From the NCBI RefSeq assembly GCF_017368455.1, contig NZ_JAFNJU010000006.1, forward strand, positions 169,043-233,042: a DNA stretch of 64,000 bases. The letters are read 5' to 3'. A program made the position numbers and the translations under genes. Numbering within the stretch: position 1 is the stretch's first letter; every line of letters starts with the position of its first letter. This DNA is from Proteiniclasticum aestuarii (lineage in GTDB: Bacteria; Bacillota; Clostridia; Clostridiales; Clostridiaceae). The notes beneath the pieces were generated by a model. The model did no database searches. It worked only from the letters and a program-made list of their open reading frames with translations, and was not told the DNA's origin. Of this stretch, positions 35,039 to 43,893 are shown piece by piece.

Positions 35039-35743
35039 ATGAGAGATTTATTAGTAACCTTGACAGACAGCAAGTCTGTAGCGGCAGAAGCGTATAGAAC
35101 CCTGAGAACGAATATCCAGTTTTCATCCTTTGATGAAGAAATGAAGATCATCACCGTGACTTCTTCCAGACCCTCAGAGGGAAAATCCACTGTGGCCTGC
35201 AACATGGCCGTGACCTTCGCGGAGAACGGAAACAGAGTGCTGCTTATCGATGCGGATCTGAGAAGACCAACGGTTCACAAGAAATTCAAACTACCGAATT
35301 CTCTTGGTATCGTAAATCTGATTCTGGAGCCCCAAAGGATGAATGAAATCATCCATGAGGATGTCATAGAAGGGCTTGACATCGTGACTAGTGGAGCCAT
35401 TCCGCCAAACCCTTCAGAACTCCTTGGTAGTAAGAGAAACAGAGCACTGCTCTCAAAGCTTAGAGAAGAGTATGATACGATTATCCTTGATACACCACCA
35501 CTTCTGGCTGTGACCGATGCCCAGGTGCTGACGACCATTTCTGATGGTACTGTCATTGTTGCCCAGCATGGCGTGACTAAAAAAGATGAGATTCTTCAGG
35601 CCAAGAGTCTGCTGGAAAAGGTGAAAGGAAATATCTTAGGGGTAGTCTTGAGTCAGATTCCAATGGATGACAACAGTCACTATTACTATTATTCCTATGA
35701 GGAAAAGAAAACTGGTAGAAAAGAAAGAAGAACAAAGAAGTAA
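35039..35743 (+). CDS. cpsD: CpsD/CapB-type tyrosine-protein kinase
   Basis: A 234-aa cytoplasmic BY-kinase. Walker A is SSRPSEGKSTVACN (about residue 45), Walker A' is VLLIDADLRRP, and Walker B is TIILDTPPLLAV. The C-terminal tail has the Tyr cluster HYYYYSY, which is autophosphorylated in this family. Such kinases need a CpsC/Wzz membrane activator to control capsule or exopolysaccharide export. No cpsC and no glycosyltransferases are nearby, so the partner must be elsewhere. GGAGG precedes the ATG, and the phosphatase CpsB follows after a hairpin. Confidence 0.9.
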   Translation: MRDLLVTLTDSKSVAAEAYRTLRTNIQFSSFDEEMKIITVTSSRPSEGKSTVACNMAVTFAENGNRVLLIDADLRRPTVHKKFKLPNSLGIVNLILEPQRMNEIIHEDVIEGLDIVTSGAIPPNPSELLGSKRNRALLSKLREEYDTIILDTPPLLAVTDAQVLTTISDGTVIVAQHGVTKKDEILQAKSLLEKVKGNILGVVLSQIPMDDNSHYYYYSYEEKKTGRKERRTKK

Positions 35744-35748
35744 TGGTG

Positions 35749-35774
35749 AGGAGCTGTTCGAAAGAACAGCTCCT
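35749..35774 (+). terminator. GAAA-tetraloop hairpin between cpsD and cpsB
   Basis: A perfect 11-bp stem (AGGAGCTGTTC and its complement) closes a GAAA tetraloop. A TTTC tract follows the stem, so it may attenuate transcription into cpsB. It ends 22 bp before the cpsB start. Confidence 0.7.
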
Positions 35775-35795
35775 TTCTGAAGAAGGAGACTAGAT

Positions 35796-36596
35796 ATGGT
35801 AGATCTGCATGCCCACGTGCTGTTTGACGTGGATGACGGAAGTGAAAATATGGAAATGTCCATCAGGATGATTGAGCAGTCCATGAAAGAAGGAGTGAAA
35901 ATGCTTGCATTGACACCCCATCATATTCGCGATCTTTATACCGATGCCATGGACAGGAAAGAGGAGTACGAGGAGAAGTTGGGTTTTCTGAGGGAAAAGT
36001 TTGATGGGAAGATCGAGTTGGTTCCCGCTCTGGAAATCATGATCGATGAGAAGATCATGAGTGACCTGGAAGAAGGATACCTCATGGGTTACAACAGAAG
36101 CAAGACGGTACTTGTGGAGTTCAATCTCAAGGACTATCCTCTATACTCGGAAAATATTTTCTATAATCTGAAGAAAAAAGGATATCAGGTACTACTGGCT
36201 CATCCGGAGCGCAACAGAGCTCTGATGGAAGACCCTGAGAAGATGTATCATCTTCGTGACCTAGGGGTTCTTTTCCAGCTGAATGCCGGCAGTCTTCTGG
36301 GTCAGTTTGGAGAAAAGATACAATCCTTTGCCCGAGAACTGATTATGAAGAATCTGATTCACGGTATCGGCTCTGATGGACATAATGATCAAAGGCGTGA
36401 CATGCGCATCAGACATGCCTATGATACAGTAAAGGAACTCAATGAAGCACTCTATGAAAATATTATGGAAAATGGCCCAAGACTCATTATGGGTGAGAAA
36501 GTGGAAGTGCTTCCCTATAAACCCTGGACAGAACCTGTAAAAGTTAAGAAAAAAAAGAAGAAGAAGAAAGGCCTCCTGAGTTTTCTGAAACACTAA
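35796..36596 (+). CDS. cpsB: CpsB/CapC-type PHP tyrosine-protein phosphatase
   Basis: A 266-aa PHP-family phosphatase that dephosphorylates CpsD. Metal ligands are seen in VDLHAHVLFDVDDGS (HxH), LTPHHI, LVPALEIMID, LLAHPERN and GIGSDGHN. The length is normal apart from the C-terminus, where an unusual lysine tract of nine Lys in a row ends in GLLSFLKH. This strongly basic, partly hydrophobic tail could hold the protein at the membrane near its substrate. GAAGGAG lies before the ATG, and the gene follows cpsD after an attenuator-like hairpin. Confidence 0.92.
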   Translation: MVDLHAHVLFDVDDGSENMEMSIRMIEQSMKEGVKMLALTPHHIRDLYTDAMDRKEEYEEKLGFLREKFDGKIELVPALEIMIDEKIMSDLEEGYLMGYNRSKTVLVEFNLKDYPLYSENIFYNLKKKGYQVLLAHPERNRALMEDPEKMYHLRDLGVLFQLNAGSLLGQFGEKIQSFARELIMKNLIHGIGSDGHNDQRRDMRIRHAYDTVKELNEALYENIMENGPRLIMGEKVEVLPYKPWTEPVKVKKKKKKKKGLLSFLKH

Positions 36597-36613
36597 ATGG
36601 ATAGATATCACAA

Positions 36614-36646
36614 TAAGAAGTTTTCATGATGAAGGCTTCTTTTTTG
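36614..36646 (+). terminator. Terminator after cpsB
   Basis: AAGAAG pairs with CTTCTT, with an inner TTC/GAA stem, followed by TTTTTT. Confidence 0.6.
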
Positions 36647-36786
36647 AGCAGAAAAACAGCAGAATAATCAAGATATTTCAAAAGAGAAGCTCAGATCTGA
36701 CCGTCCTGAAGAGACAGAAATAGCAATCCATATAGAACATCTCTTTAGATATAAATAATACATAAATATAGATTATAGTTTTGATA

Positions 36787-36815
36787 TTGACAATCTTTAT
36801 GAATGGAAATAGAAT
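36787..36815 (+). promoter_or_regulatory. Promoter of the SH3-VanY gene
   Basis: TTGACA (36787-36792) and TAGAAT (36810-36815) have 17-bp spacing. The start codon lies about 38 bp downstream, behind an AAAGGGGG site. Confidence 0.75.
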
Positions 36816-36852
36816 TAGATTATATATGTAATATATTTAAAAGGGGGAAACT

Positions 36853-38481
36853 ATGATTAGAGGGTCAAGAAAATACGGAATCGTCCTACCGGCGCTTCTG
36901 GTGTTTGCCTGTCTGGGCACTGTGAAAGAAGCCTATGCGGAAGAAATCAGGTATACGACAACGGCAAATCTCAACATGAGGACGGGAGTAGGCACCAGGA
37001 ACCGGATTCTGCTCACCATCCCGAAGGGCAGACAGATCACCTACGTTGCGTCGAAAAACGGCTGGTATCAGGTGCGTTATGGCGGAAAAGACGGATATGT
37101 GAGCAGCGCCTATGTGAAGAAGACGGTCACGACTTCAAGCACTCCGGTCATCAGCACTCCTGTCAGCGGAGCCGGACAGGTTAAAACCACCGGAGCGCTG
37201 AATTTCAGGACCGGCCCGGATAAGACCTACACCAGAGTAGGGACCATGCCGAAAAACACCATCGTGTCCTACAGCGAGATGAAGAACGGCTGGTATCTCA
37301 TCACCTATAATGGAAAGACCGGCTATGCCAGCGGCAGATATCTGACGGTGCTTTCCCAGACCGCCACAGAACCTTCCACGCCGACTCCTGCGCCGCCGAC
37401 GGAGACCGATCCGCCTGATGAGACCGCGGGAGACACGGCGTCAGCAAGAAGATACTTCACCACCACTAGCCTCAATATGAGAACAGGTCCGAGCACAGGC
37501 TACAGCATCGTCCAGGTCCTTCCTGCAGGAGCGGAGCTGACCTATCACGGCCAAAACGGGTGGTATCACGTGAGCTACAACGGAAAGACCGGCTATGCCA
37601 GCAATCGGTATGTGCGCGTGGAGGAGGCTGCTCCAGAACCTTCCACCGGGCCAGAGACAGCACCTGTGGAAGAGACCGTTGAGGCAGAGACGCCTCCGGT
37701 GAAGATTCCGGAAGTGTCTAAGCCGGAAGCAGCGACACCGGAGGTGACTGGGGTTCTCGTGAAAACGGATCTTCTTTATACCACTACGACTCTGAACATG
37801 AGAACGGCACCCGGAACCGGAAACAGTATCCTCCTGACCTTGCCGAAGGGGGTGCATCTCAGAAGCGAGGGTGTGGAAAACGGATGGCACAAGCTGACTT
37901 ATGGGGGGAAGACAGGCTATGCTTCGGGAAAATATCTGGCAGCTCATTCCGTCTATACAGTGGATGGCACCATTCTTGTGAATAAAGGCCTCCCTCTGCC
38001 ATCGGGATTCAATCCCGGTGAAAATCCGGAGGCCAGAGCAGCCTTCAACAGGATGAATCAGGCTGCAAAGCGTCAGGGCATCAGACTGAATCTCTTTTCC
38101 GGATTCAGAAGCTACACCTATCAGAAAAGCCTGTATAACCGCTATGTGAGGGAAGATGGCAAAGCCCTTGCGGAAACCTATTCCGCTAGACCCGGATTCA
38201 GTGAACATCAGACTGGACTGACCTTTGACATCGGCGGAGCAGACTCCTCCAAGTGGACCTCCTCGAGATTCGGAGCCACCAAAGAAGGAATCTGGCTGGC
38301 CCGGAATGCCCCGGACTATGGATTCATTCTGAGATATCCTGAAGGAAAACAGCACATCACCGGATATGTCTATGAACCCTGGCATTTCCGATATGTGGGC
38401 GTAGACCTGGCCAAGAAGGTCACCGCCAGTGGGCTGACTCTGGATGAATACTTCCAGGAAGTGCATCCGGCATATAAGTAG
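36853..38481 (+). CDS. Secreted D-alanyl-D-alanine carboxypeptidase with four SH3 repeats
   Basis: A 542-aa secreted protein. A signal peptide of about 29 residues ends EAYA before EEIR. Four bacterial SH3 domains follow at about residues 32-90, 109-168, 198-258 and 315-370, each with the LNMRTG/NFRTG start and the GKTGYAS end. Pro/Thr/Glu-rich linkers separate them. The C-terminal VanY domain (about 380-540) has the zinc ligands in FSEHQTGLTFDIGG and EPWHFRYVG. It should bind peptidoglycan through the SH3 units and trim D-Ala ends of stem peptides. It is monocistronic with a consensus promoter. Confidence 0.92.
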   Translation: MIRGSRKYGIVLPALLVFACLGTVKEAYAEEIRYTTTANLNMRTGVGTRNRILLTIPKGRQITYVASKNGWYQVRYGGKDGYVSSAYVKKTVTTSSTPVISTPVSGAGQVKTTGALNFRTGPDKTYTRVGTMPKNTIVSYSEMKNGWYLITYNGKTGYASGRYLTVLSQTATEPSTPTPAPPTETDPPDETAGDTASARRYFTTTSLNMRTGPSTGYSIVQVLPAGAELTYHGQNGWYHVSYNGKTGYASNRYVRVEEAAPEPSTGPETAPVEETVEAETPPVKIPEVSKPEAATPEVTGVLVKTDLLYTTTTLNMRTAPGTGNSILLTLPKGVHLRSEGVENGWHKLTYGGKTGYASGKYLAAHSVYTVDGTILVNKGLPLPSGFNPGENPEARAAFNRMNQAAKRQGIRLNLFSGFRSYTYQKSLYNRYVREDGKALAETYSARPGFSEHQTGLTFDIGGADSSKWTSSRFGATKEGIWLARNAPDYGFILRYPEGKQHITGYVYEPWHFRYVGVDLAKKVTASGLTLDEYFQEVHPAYK

Positions 38482-38551
38482 AGAATCACGATCCGACCAG
38501 GTAGACCAGCAGGAATGCTCTGCCGGAATGTGCACAGGTTTTATGCACGGC

Positions 38552-38613
38552 GAAAAGGGATCCCCAGATGGAGCAGTATACAAAGATACTGAACCTTCTG
38601 GGGATCTTTTCAT
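38552..38613. terminator. Terminator between convergent genes
   Basis: GAAAAG.GATCCCCAGA pairs with TCTGGGGATCTTTTC around a loop of about 28 nt. T-rich sequence follows on the plus strand, and the stem can serve both the VanY gene and the minus-strand LacI gene. Confidence 0.7.
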
Positions 38614-38648
38614 TTCTTCAAGTCTGCTTATCCATGCCATCTGAAGTG

Positions 38649-39722
38649 CTATTCCTCTCTTTCCTTCTTTCGGGCAGGCCCAGTGGAGTTTCTAATAATA
38701 AGCTTATGCCGATAGAGTACACTGGTGGAGCTCAGCTTCTCCCGATTCTTCTGCTGGCGGCTGCGGATGATCTCCACGGCATCCTGTCCTTTATTCAGGA
38801 TATAGTGCTCCACGGTGGTCAGGGAAATGCCTTTCAGTTTGGAGGGAAACAGATTGTCGAATCCGCAGACGGAATAATCCTCCGGAATGGAGAACCCGTT
38901 CTCCTTCAGGGCATCCATGACGCCATAGGCGATCATGTCCGTGGAAGCCACAATTCCTGTGATCTCCTTATAAGGCAGGATTTCATGGGCCAGCTCGAAA
39001 CCTGTATCGTGTTCCAGGTCGATGTTCCGGATCTCATCCACTGGCCTGACACGCTTTGATTTCACAGTGACGGTGCCTTCAGGGCAAAGCTTGCGGTAGG
39101 TATCATTGATTCCTTCCAGGCGCCTGAGCCGTGCCAGATTCAGTGTGCTCAGCGCTGTGGTGAGATAGGCGATGTGCTTATGGCCGAAGCTTATCATGTG
39201 CTCGGCGATGAGAACGCCGGCGGAGTAGTTGTCCACTTCCACCGTATCCAGATCCGCGTGGAAGGACCGCTCGTTGATGATCACCACCGGAATGCTTTCA
39301 TTGATTTCCTCCAGGAGCTTCGGATGATGAGGAAGCATGGTGAGGACAAGACCATAAAGGTTGCTGTCTCTGATCTGCTGCAGATACTTAAGCTCCTTTT
39401 CCTTATCCCGGAAAGTGTTCTGAATGATCACATGGATGTCGTGCTTGTCCGCCTCCTGCTCGATGGACTGGACAAGGGTCGTGAAAAAGGGGCTAGCGAT
39501 GGTCGGTGCTAGGACCAGAATGGTGTTCTTGTTGAAGATGCTCACTTTCTGCAGTTTAGGCGTTTTCTTTGCATAGCCCAGCTCTTTTGCGGCTTCATGC
39601 ACCTTTTCAATGGTCTCCTCTAGAAAGGTGACCCCCTGTTTTTCATTCAGAATCATGGACACTGCGGTTTTGGATACACCCGCCAGTGCGGCGATGTCAT
39701 CCAGTGTAGGTTTTCTTTTCAT
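38649..39722 (-). CDS. LacI-family transcriptional regulator, second
   Basis: A 357-aa repressor on the minus strand. The LacI helix-turn-helix is LDDIAALAGVSKTAVSMILNEK at the start, the effector domain contains VVIINERSFHADLDTVEVDNYSAG and GIVASTDMIAYGVMDAL, and the tail reads LYRHKLIIRNSTG. It is convergent with the VanY gene and not adjacent to any sugar operon. Two direct GTTAAATATT repeats lie 21 bp apart in its upstream region and could be its own binding site. The regulated sugar is unknown. Confidence 0.9.
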   Translation of the reverse strand: MKRKPTLDDIAALAGVSKTAVSMILNEKQGVTFLEETIEKVHEAAKELGYAKKTPKLQKVSIFNKNTILVLAPTIASPFFTTLVQSIEQEADKHDIHVIIQNTFRDKEKELKYLQQIRDSNLYGLVLTMLPHHPKLLEEINESIPVVIINERSFHADLDTVEVDNYSAGVLIAEHMISFGHKHIAYLTTALSTLNLARLRRLEGINDTYRKLCPEGTVTVKSKRVRPVDEIRNIDLEHDTGFELAHEILPYKEITGIVASTDMIAYGVMDALKENGFSIPEDYSVCGFDNLFPSKLKGISLTTVEHYILNKGQDAVEIIRSRQQKNREKLSSTSVLYRHKLIIRNSTGPARKKEREE

Positions 39723-39775
39723 GACTGTAAATGTTCCTCCGATCGATTGATACTTTAATTATAAATTAAATTAAT

Positions 39776-39806
39776 GTTAAATATTGTTAGGTTTACGTTA
39801 AATATT
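39776..39806. repeat. Direct repeat upstream of the second lacI gene
   Basis: GTTAAATATT occurs at 39776-39785 and 39797-39806. The starts are 21 bp apart, two helical turns, which suits a protein bound on one face of the DNA. Confidence 0.45.
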
Positions 39807-39889
39807 CAGTGGCTGAAGCTGCATTTTTCAACCCTCAGGCCAGGTAAGGGACAGCTCTCTTTACAGATGGAGAAGCGCTACATGGAAAG

Positions 39890-39930
39890 ATGAAAAAGAA
39901 GAGTCTATCCGGATGGGATAAACTCTTCTG
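39890..39930 (-). terminator. Terminator of the hsp20 gene
   Basis: AAGAGTCTATCC pairs with GGATAAACTCTT (one mismatch) around a 5-nt loop. On the minus strand a CTTTTTC tract follows the stem. Confidence 0.75.
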
Positions 39931-39962
39931 GTGAAGCCAGTCCATTATAGGATGGAAATTTC

Positions 39963-40376
39963 CTATTTCACTTCAAATCTCTTTCGGGCACTTCCGTCTT
40001 CCCTCATCTTTGGCAGGTCGATGGTAAGCACGCCACCTTCATAGTGCACTTCCACCTTGTCCTCGTCGATGTCATCGATGTAGAAACTGCGATACACTTC
40101 ACCGGTGGTACGCTCATTCATGATGAATTTGTCCGTCTCCGTTTCAATGATGGTGTCTCGATGGGCGGTGATGGTGAGGTTCTTGTTGTGATACTCCACT
40201 CTGATGTCGTCCTTGTCGTATCCGGGAAGATCTGCATACAGCACAAAGCCTCGGTCCGTTTCCTTCACATCCACATGGAATAGCTTTCTGTCAGGAACAT
40301 TGGGAAAATCCCAGTTCAGTCCCGTCATGAATTCTTCAAAAGGGGCCATTCCTTTGTTTGAAAATCTGTTTCTCAT
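39963..40376 (-). CDS. Small heat shock protein, Hsp20 family
   Basis: A 137-aa protein with a short N-terminus and an alpha-crystallin domain (about residues 35-130) containing ADLPGYDKDDIRVEYHNKNLTITAHRD and the conserved VHYEGGVLTIDLPK (A-x-x-x-G-V-L-like motif). Small heat shock proteins hold unfolded proteins in an ATP-independent way. AGGAGG precedes the ATG on the minus strand. No CIRCE or CtsR-type operator is visible upstream, so its heat control is unclear. A dedicated terminator follows. Confidence 0.93.
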   Translation of the reverse strand: MRNRFSNKGMAPFEEFMTGLNWDFPNVPDRKLFHVDVKETDRGFVLYADLPGYDKDDIRVEYHNKNLTITAHRDTIIETETDKFIMNERTTGEVYRSFYIDDIDEDKVEVHYEGGVLTIDLPKMREDGSARKRFEVK

Positions 40377-40692
40377 GATTTTACCTCCTAGCGTAAGAAA
40401 TCTTATTACAGCAGCGAGGGAATCCGATAAGGGATACTTCTATATCTTTATTGTACTCTGATTGGGGGAAAACTGAAAAAACAAGAGAGATAGAAAATAG
40501 AAGAGAAGTGCGTTCTATCCAGAAGAATCCATCCTATTTATCTCAAAGAAAGGCTTATGAGAAGAAATGGATGAATCTGAAGATATTTCGAGAAATCACC
40601 CTTGTACACAGATTGTTTACCACAAGATGGGGGCTCCTTAACAAATCTGCGTTATACTAAATGGAGTAACGTACAGAAAGGAGGCTTATACC
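40377..40692. other. Intergenic region hsp20-cutC
   Basis: This 316-bp stretch between divergent genes must hold both promoters. A TATACT -10-like element (40653-40658) lies before cutC, but I see no good -35 at the right distance. No convincing small gene or hairpin is seen. Confidence 0.5.
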
Positions 40693-41409
40693 ATGCTGGA
40701 AATCATTGCAGAAACCCTCACAGACGCACTGGCCATTGAACAAAACGGAGGAGATCGGATCGAACTGGTTTCATCCTTGTCGGAAGGCGGACTTACACCC
40801 AGCTACGGGTTGGTGAAGCAGGTGATCAGTCAGGTATCCATCCCGGTGAATGTGATGATCAGACCACACAGCGCTTCCTTCGAGTATTCAAGAGAAGACC
40901 TGGAGGTCATGAGAGAGGATGCGCGCATCTTCAATGAGATGGGGGTGAAGCATGTGGTGCTGGGGATTCTGGATTATGAAGGTCTGCCCAATATGGAAGC
41001 ACTGGATTACATTCTGGAGGATACCAATCTCACGGCCACGTTCCATCGTGCCATTGATGAGAGCAGCGACCTTGTAGCGGCACTGAATCTTCTCGAGACC
41101 AATAAGAGAATCACCCATATTCTGACCTCAGGAGGCCCGGGAAAGGCGGAGGATCATCTGGATATGATCCGAAAGCTCATAGAGGAAACCGAGGACATCA
41201 CCCTGATTCTTGCCAGTGGCATCACCAAGGAGAATCTTCAGGCGATTAGAAACCATATGGATTTCGCGCTGGAAGGGGCGAAAGAAAAACCAAAGGACTA
41301 TGACATTCATGTGGGCACAGCCGTTCGCGGCGGCAGCGCATTAAATGCCGTACGGGCAGAGGAAGTGGAGAAGCTTCGAGCCATCTATGACCTGCATCGG
41401 ATGATCTAG
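40693..41409 (+). CDS. cutC: CutC family protein
   Basis: A 238-aa TIM-barrel protein of the CutC family. Characteristic stretches are EIIAETLTDALAIEQNGGDRIELVSSLSEGGLTPSYG, VNVMIRPHSASFEYS, ATFHRAIDESSD and HILTSGGPGKAEDH. CutC was linked to copper tolerance in E. coli, but its biochemical role is still uncertain and an enzyme role is likely. AAAGGAGG precedes the ATG. A transaldolase-like gene follows after 112 bp. The two may or may not share a promoter. Confidence 0.92.
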   Translation: MLEIIAETLTDALAIEQNGGDRIELVSSLSEGGLTPSYGLVKQVISQVSIPVNVMIRPHSASFEYSREDLEVMREDARIFNEMGVKHVVLGILDYEGLPNMEALDYILEDTNLTATFHRAIDESSDLVAALNLLETNKRITHILTSGGPGKAEDHLDMIRKLIEETEDITLILASGITKENLQAIRNHMDFALEGAKEKPKDYDIHVGTAVRGGSALNAVRAEEVEKLRAIYDLHRMI

Positions 41410-41521
41410 GATCCGAAGGGTAAATAGTTTTCAATAGAGTTGTCTCTGGAAGTATATGATATAATCAGGGTATACGTATAGTATCAGCTATATCAGAAAA
41501 GAAATCAGGAGGAAGAGATTT

Positions 41522-42166
41522 ATGAAGTATTTTATCGACACAGCCAACGTGGAAGAAATCAGAAAAGCAGCGGAACTTGGGATCATCGACGGGGTCACCA
41601 CCAATCCTTCCCTCATCGCCAAAGAGGGCAGAGTCTTTGAGGAAGTCATCAAGGAGATTACAGAAATTGTAGATGGACCCATCAGCGCGGAAGTGGTTTC
41701 ACTGGATGCGGAAGGCATGGTGAAGGAAGCAGATGAGCTGGTGAAGATTCACGAGAACATCGTCATCAAAGTGCCTATGACGGCGGAAGGTTTGAAAGCC
41801 ACATCCATGCTCTCCTCAAAAGGCATCAAGGTCAATGTGACATTGATTTTTTCGGCAACTCAGGCCCTGGCGGCGGCCAAAGCCGGAGCAGCCTTTGTTT
41901 CTCCCTTTGCGGGAAGACTGGATGACATCGGAGCAGATGGCATGGCGCTCATTGAAGAGATTATGTATATCTTCAAGTCCTATGGAGTTCGTGCAGAGGT
42001 CATTGCGGCATCCATCCGAAACAGAAATCATCTGACCCAGGCAGCCATGGCGGGGGCGGATATCGCTACCATACCTTTCAAGGTCATCATGGATTCCCTG
42101 AAACATCCTCTGACAGACCAGGGCATCGAAAAGTTCCTGAAAGACTGGGAAGGCGCAAAGAAATAA
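41522..42166 (+). CDS. Small transaldolase (TalC/Fsa type)
   Basis: A 214-aa single-domain TIM-barrel transaldolase. The N-terminus [13 protein letters not shown] and [14 protein letters not shown] are family hallmarks, the Schiff-base lysine lies in [12 protein letters not shown] (about residue 83), and the C-terminal region includes [13 protein letters not shown] and GADIATIPF. It belongs to the short group that includes bacterial transaldolases and fructose-6-phosphate aldolases. Which of the two activities it has cannot be read with certainty. GGAGGAAGAG precedes the ATG, and a strong GC-rich terminator follows. Confidence 0.92.
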   Translation: MKYFIDTANVEEIRKAAELGIIDGVTTNPSLIAKEGRVFEEVIKEITEIVDGPISAEVVSLDAEGMVKEADELVKIHENIVIKVPMTAEGLKATSMLSSKGIKVNVTLIFSATQALAAAKAGAAFVSPFAGRLDDIGADGMALIEEIMYIFKSYGVRAEVIAASIRNRNHLTQAAMAGADIATIPFKVIMDSLKHPLTDQGIEKFLKDWEGAKK

Positions 42167-42183
42167 CGAAAAATGATATCATC

Positions 42184-42225
42184 AGCGGCGGAGCATGACT
42201 TTCTGGAAAGGCTCCGCCGCTTTCC
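42184..42225 (+). terminator. Terminator after the transaldolase gene
   Basis: GCGGCGGAGC pairs perfectly with GCTCCGCCGC around a 16-nt loop, followed by TTTCC. Confidence 0.85.
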
Positions 42226-42257
42226 ACTACGCAGCACACTGAAGGAGGTTTTGGAGA

Positions 42258-42782
42258 TTGAATCTTGAGATTGTATTTTTGAGACACGGTATTGCAGAGA
42301 ATAGAGCCAAGGACGGAACAGACTATAACAGAAAGCTCACCAGAGAAGGAAAAGACAAACTGGAAAAAAGGCTACCTTATCTGAAAGAGCTTATCACCTA
42401 CAAAGACCAGGTGGAAATCTGGTCCAGCCCGCTTCTTCGAGCAAAGGAGACAGCCGAGATTCTTGCTGAATCCGTATATACAGACAAGATCTTCTATTAC
42501 GACTTCATCGGAGAAGGGGACTTTGACAACTTTCTCATGTCGGTGGTCAGAGAAAAAGAGGAGAAGACCATCTTTGTGGTGGGGCATGAACCCTATCTCG
42601 GAGAATGGGCCTATGAGCTGGCGGATCAGAGCATAGGGTTCAAGAAAGGCTCGGCGGCGGCCTTTACGGTGAAGCTTTACGACAACAGAATACCGGAAAC
42701 GCAAGACATGATCGAGGAAGCTTCTTTCTCCTGGTATCTGACCTCCAAGGAAATGGAGAAGACAGGAAAGAAGAAAGACTGA
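42258..42782 (+). CDS. sixA: SixA-like histidine phosphatase
   Basis: A 174-aa histidine-phosphatase-superfamily protein. The catalytic RHG is at the N-terminus (EIVFLRHGIAENR), the supporting Arg is in WSSPLLRAKETAEIL, and the second catalytic His is in IFVVGHEPYLGEW. The length and order match SixA, which removes phosphate from phosphohistidine on signalling or PTS-like proteins. The TTG start at 42258 has AAGGAGG 9 bp upstream. It stands alone before a bidirectional terminator. A role towards the nitrogen or sugar PTS is possible but not shown here. Confidence 0.85.
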   Translation: MNLEIVFLRHGIAENRAKDGTDYNRKLTREGKDKLEKRLPYLKELITYKDQVEIWSSPLLRAKETAEILAESVYTDKIFYYDFIGEGDFDNFLMSVVREKEEKTIFVVGHEPYLGEWAYELADQSIGFKKGSAAAFTVKLYDNRIPETQDMIEEASFSWYLTSKEMEKTGKKKD

Positions 42783-42805
42783 GAACGTAAATTGTGAAAA
42801 ATAGC

Positions 42806-42854
42806 AAAGAGAAAAGCGCTGTGCAGATGAATGCTGCAAAGCGCTTTTCTCTTT
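42806..42854. terminator. Bidirectional terminator
   Basis: AAAGAGAAAAGCGCT pairs perfectly with AGCGCTTTTCTCTTT around an inner GCA/TGC hairpin. It ends both the sixA gene and the minus-strand permease gene. Confidence 0.9.
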
Positions 42855-42858
42855 CAGA

Positions 42859-43617
42859 TCATTTCAGAAACATGTCATAAAGGAGTTTGAAGAACACCAC
42901 AAAGGACATGATGAGAAAGATCGGTTTGATGAACTTGGAACCGTTTTTAATGGCCAGCCTGGTACCTACAATAGAGCCCAGGACCATGAAGAGGGCGATG
43001 GGGACACCGATGAGGTAATCGATCTTGCCGTTTATGGCAAAAGCGATGAGAGAAGTGAAGTTCGAGGTGAAATTGATGAGTTTTGCATTGCCTGATGCGT
43101 TGGTGAAATCAAACTTCAGGAACCGGATGAAGATGAAGATGAGAAAGGATCCGGTGCCGGGTCCGAAGAAACCGTCATAGAAACCCAGGGCGAATCCCAC
43201 CAGGGCGACGAAGATCACTTTCTTTTTCGTGATCACCGTGAAGGCGTTGACCTTGCCCAGGTCCTTCTTGAAGAAGGTGTAGAGTCCCACCACCAGGATG
43301 GCCACGCTGACAAGGGGATAGAGAAAATCCTGCGGAATCCGAAGGACCGAGTACACCCCCAGGACTGCGCCAAGGGCCGTCATGGGTACTGCAGCGCGCA
43401 TGAGTCTGAAGTTCACCTTGCTGCTTCTGGCGTAGCCTGCTGTGGAGATGAAGGAACCCATGGTGGCGGCGAACTTGTTGGTGCCCAGGGTGAAGTGGGG
43501 CGGAACGCCGGCCAGAAGATAGGCTGGTATGGTCACAAGGCCTCCGCCTCCGGCCACGGAATCCACAAAGGCGCCGATGAATCCGGCAATGCAAAGAAAA
43601 ATCAGTTTAAAATCCAT
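42859..43617 (-). CDS. TauE/SafE-family membrane permease
   Basis: A 252-aa membrane protein with about eight helices. The family signature is near the N-terminus (FIGAFVDSVAGGGGLVTIPAYLLAGVPP) and repeated in the second half (GFALGFYDGFFGPGTGSFLIFIF). TauE/SafE proteins are putative exporters or importers of sulfonates, sulfite or other organic anions. It is transcribed alone on the minus strand and convergent with sixA, with no sulfonate genes nearby, so the substrate is unknown. Confidence 0.9.
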   Translation of the reverse strand: MDFKLIFLCIAGFIGAFVDSVAGGGGLVTIPAYLLAGVPPHFTLGTNKFAATMGSFISTAGYARSSKVNFRLMRAAVPMTALGAVLGVYSVLRIPQDFLYPLVSVAILVVGLYTFFKKDLGKVNAFTVITKKKVIFVALVGFALGFYDGFFGPGTGSFLIFIFIRFLKFDFTNASGNAKLINFTSNFTSLIAFAINGKIDYLIGVPIALFMVLGSIVGTRLAIKNGSKFIKPIFLIMSFVVFFKLLYDMFLK

Positions 43618-43893
43618 AATCGTCCTCTTTCAGTTCTTATTCATGAGATGCTTGATAAGTGCCATGACAGTAGAGAAATAGTAGCCTCTCACTGCATGAT
43701 TGACGAAATCCATTATATCACAGGGAGGAAGATTTGAAGAGAGCGGGTGTATAGAATTCTTAGGAAGCGTACAGAATTCCTTTCGTGAGAACTTCTGACT
43801 GGAGAAGATGCAGGGGAGATGTAACGGACTCAGAAAGAATTCATTCAACTCCAGGGGGATTTCTGTTATTATACTAGAAGGAGTTGATAAGTT

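Noticed and set aside
37441..38640. A 399-codon open frame on the minus strand opposite the SH3-VanY gene
   Set aside because: It lies wholly opposite a gene with a signal peptide, four clear domains and a zinc peptidase; its translation has no domain pattern and a mixed, Ser/His-rich composition.
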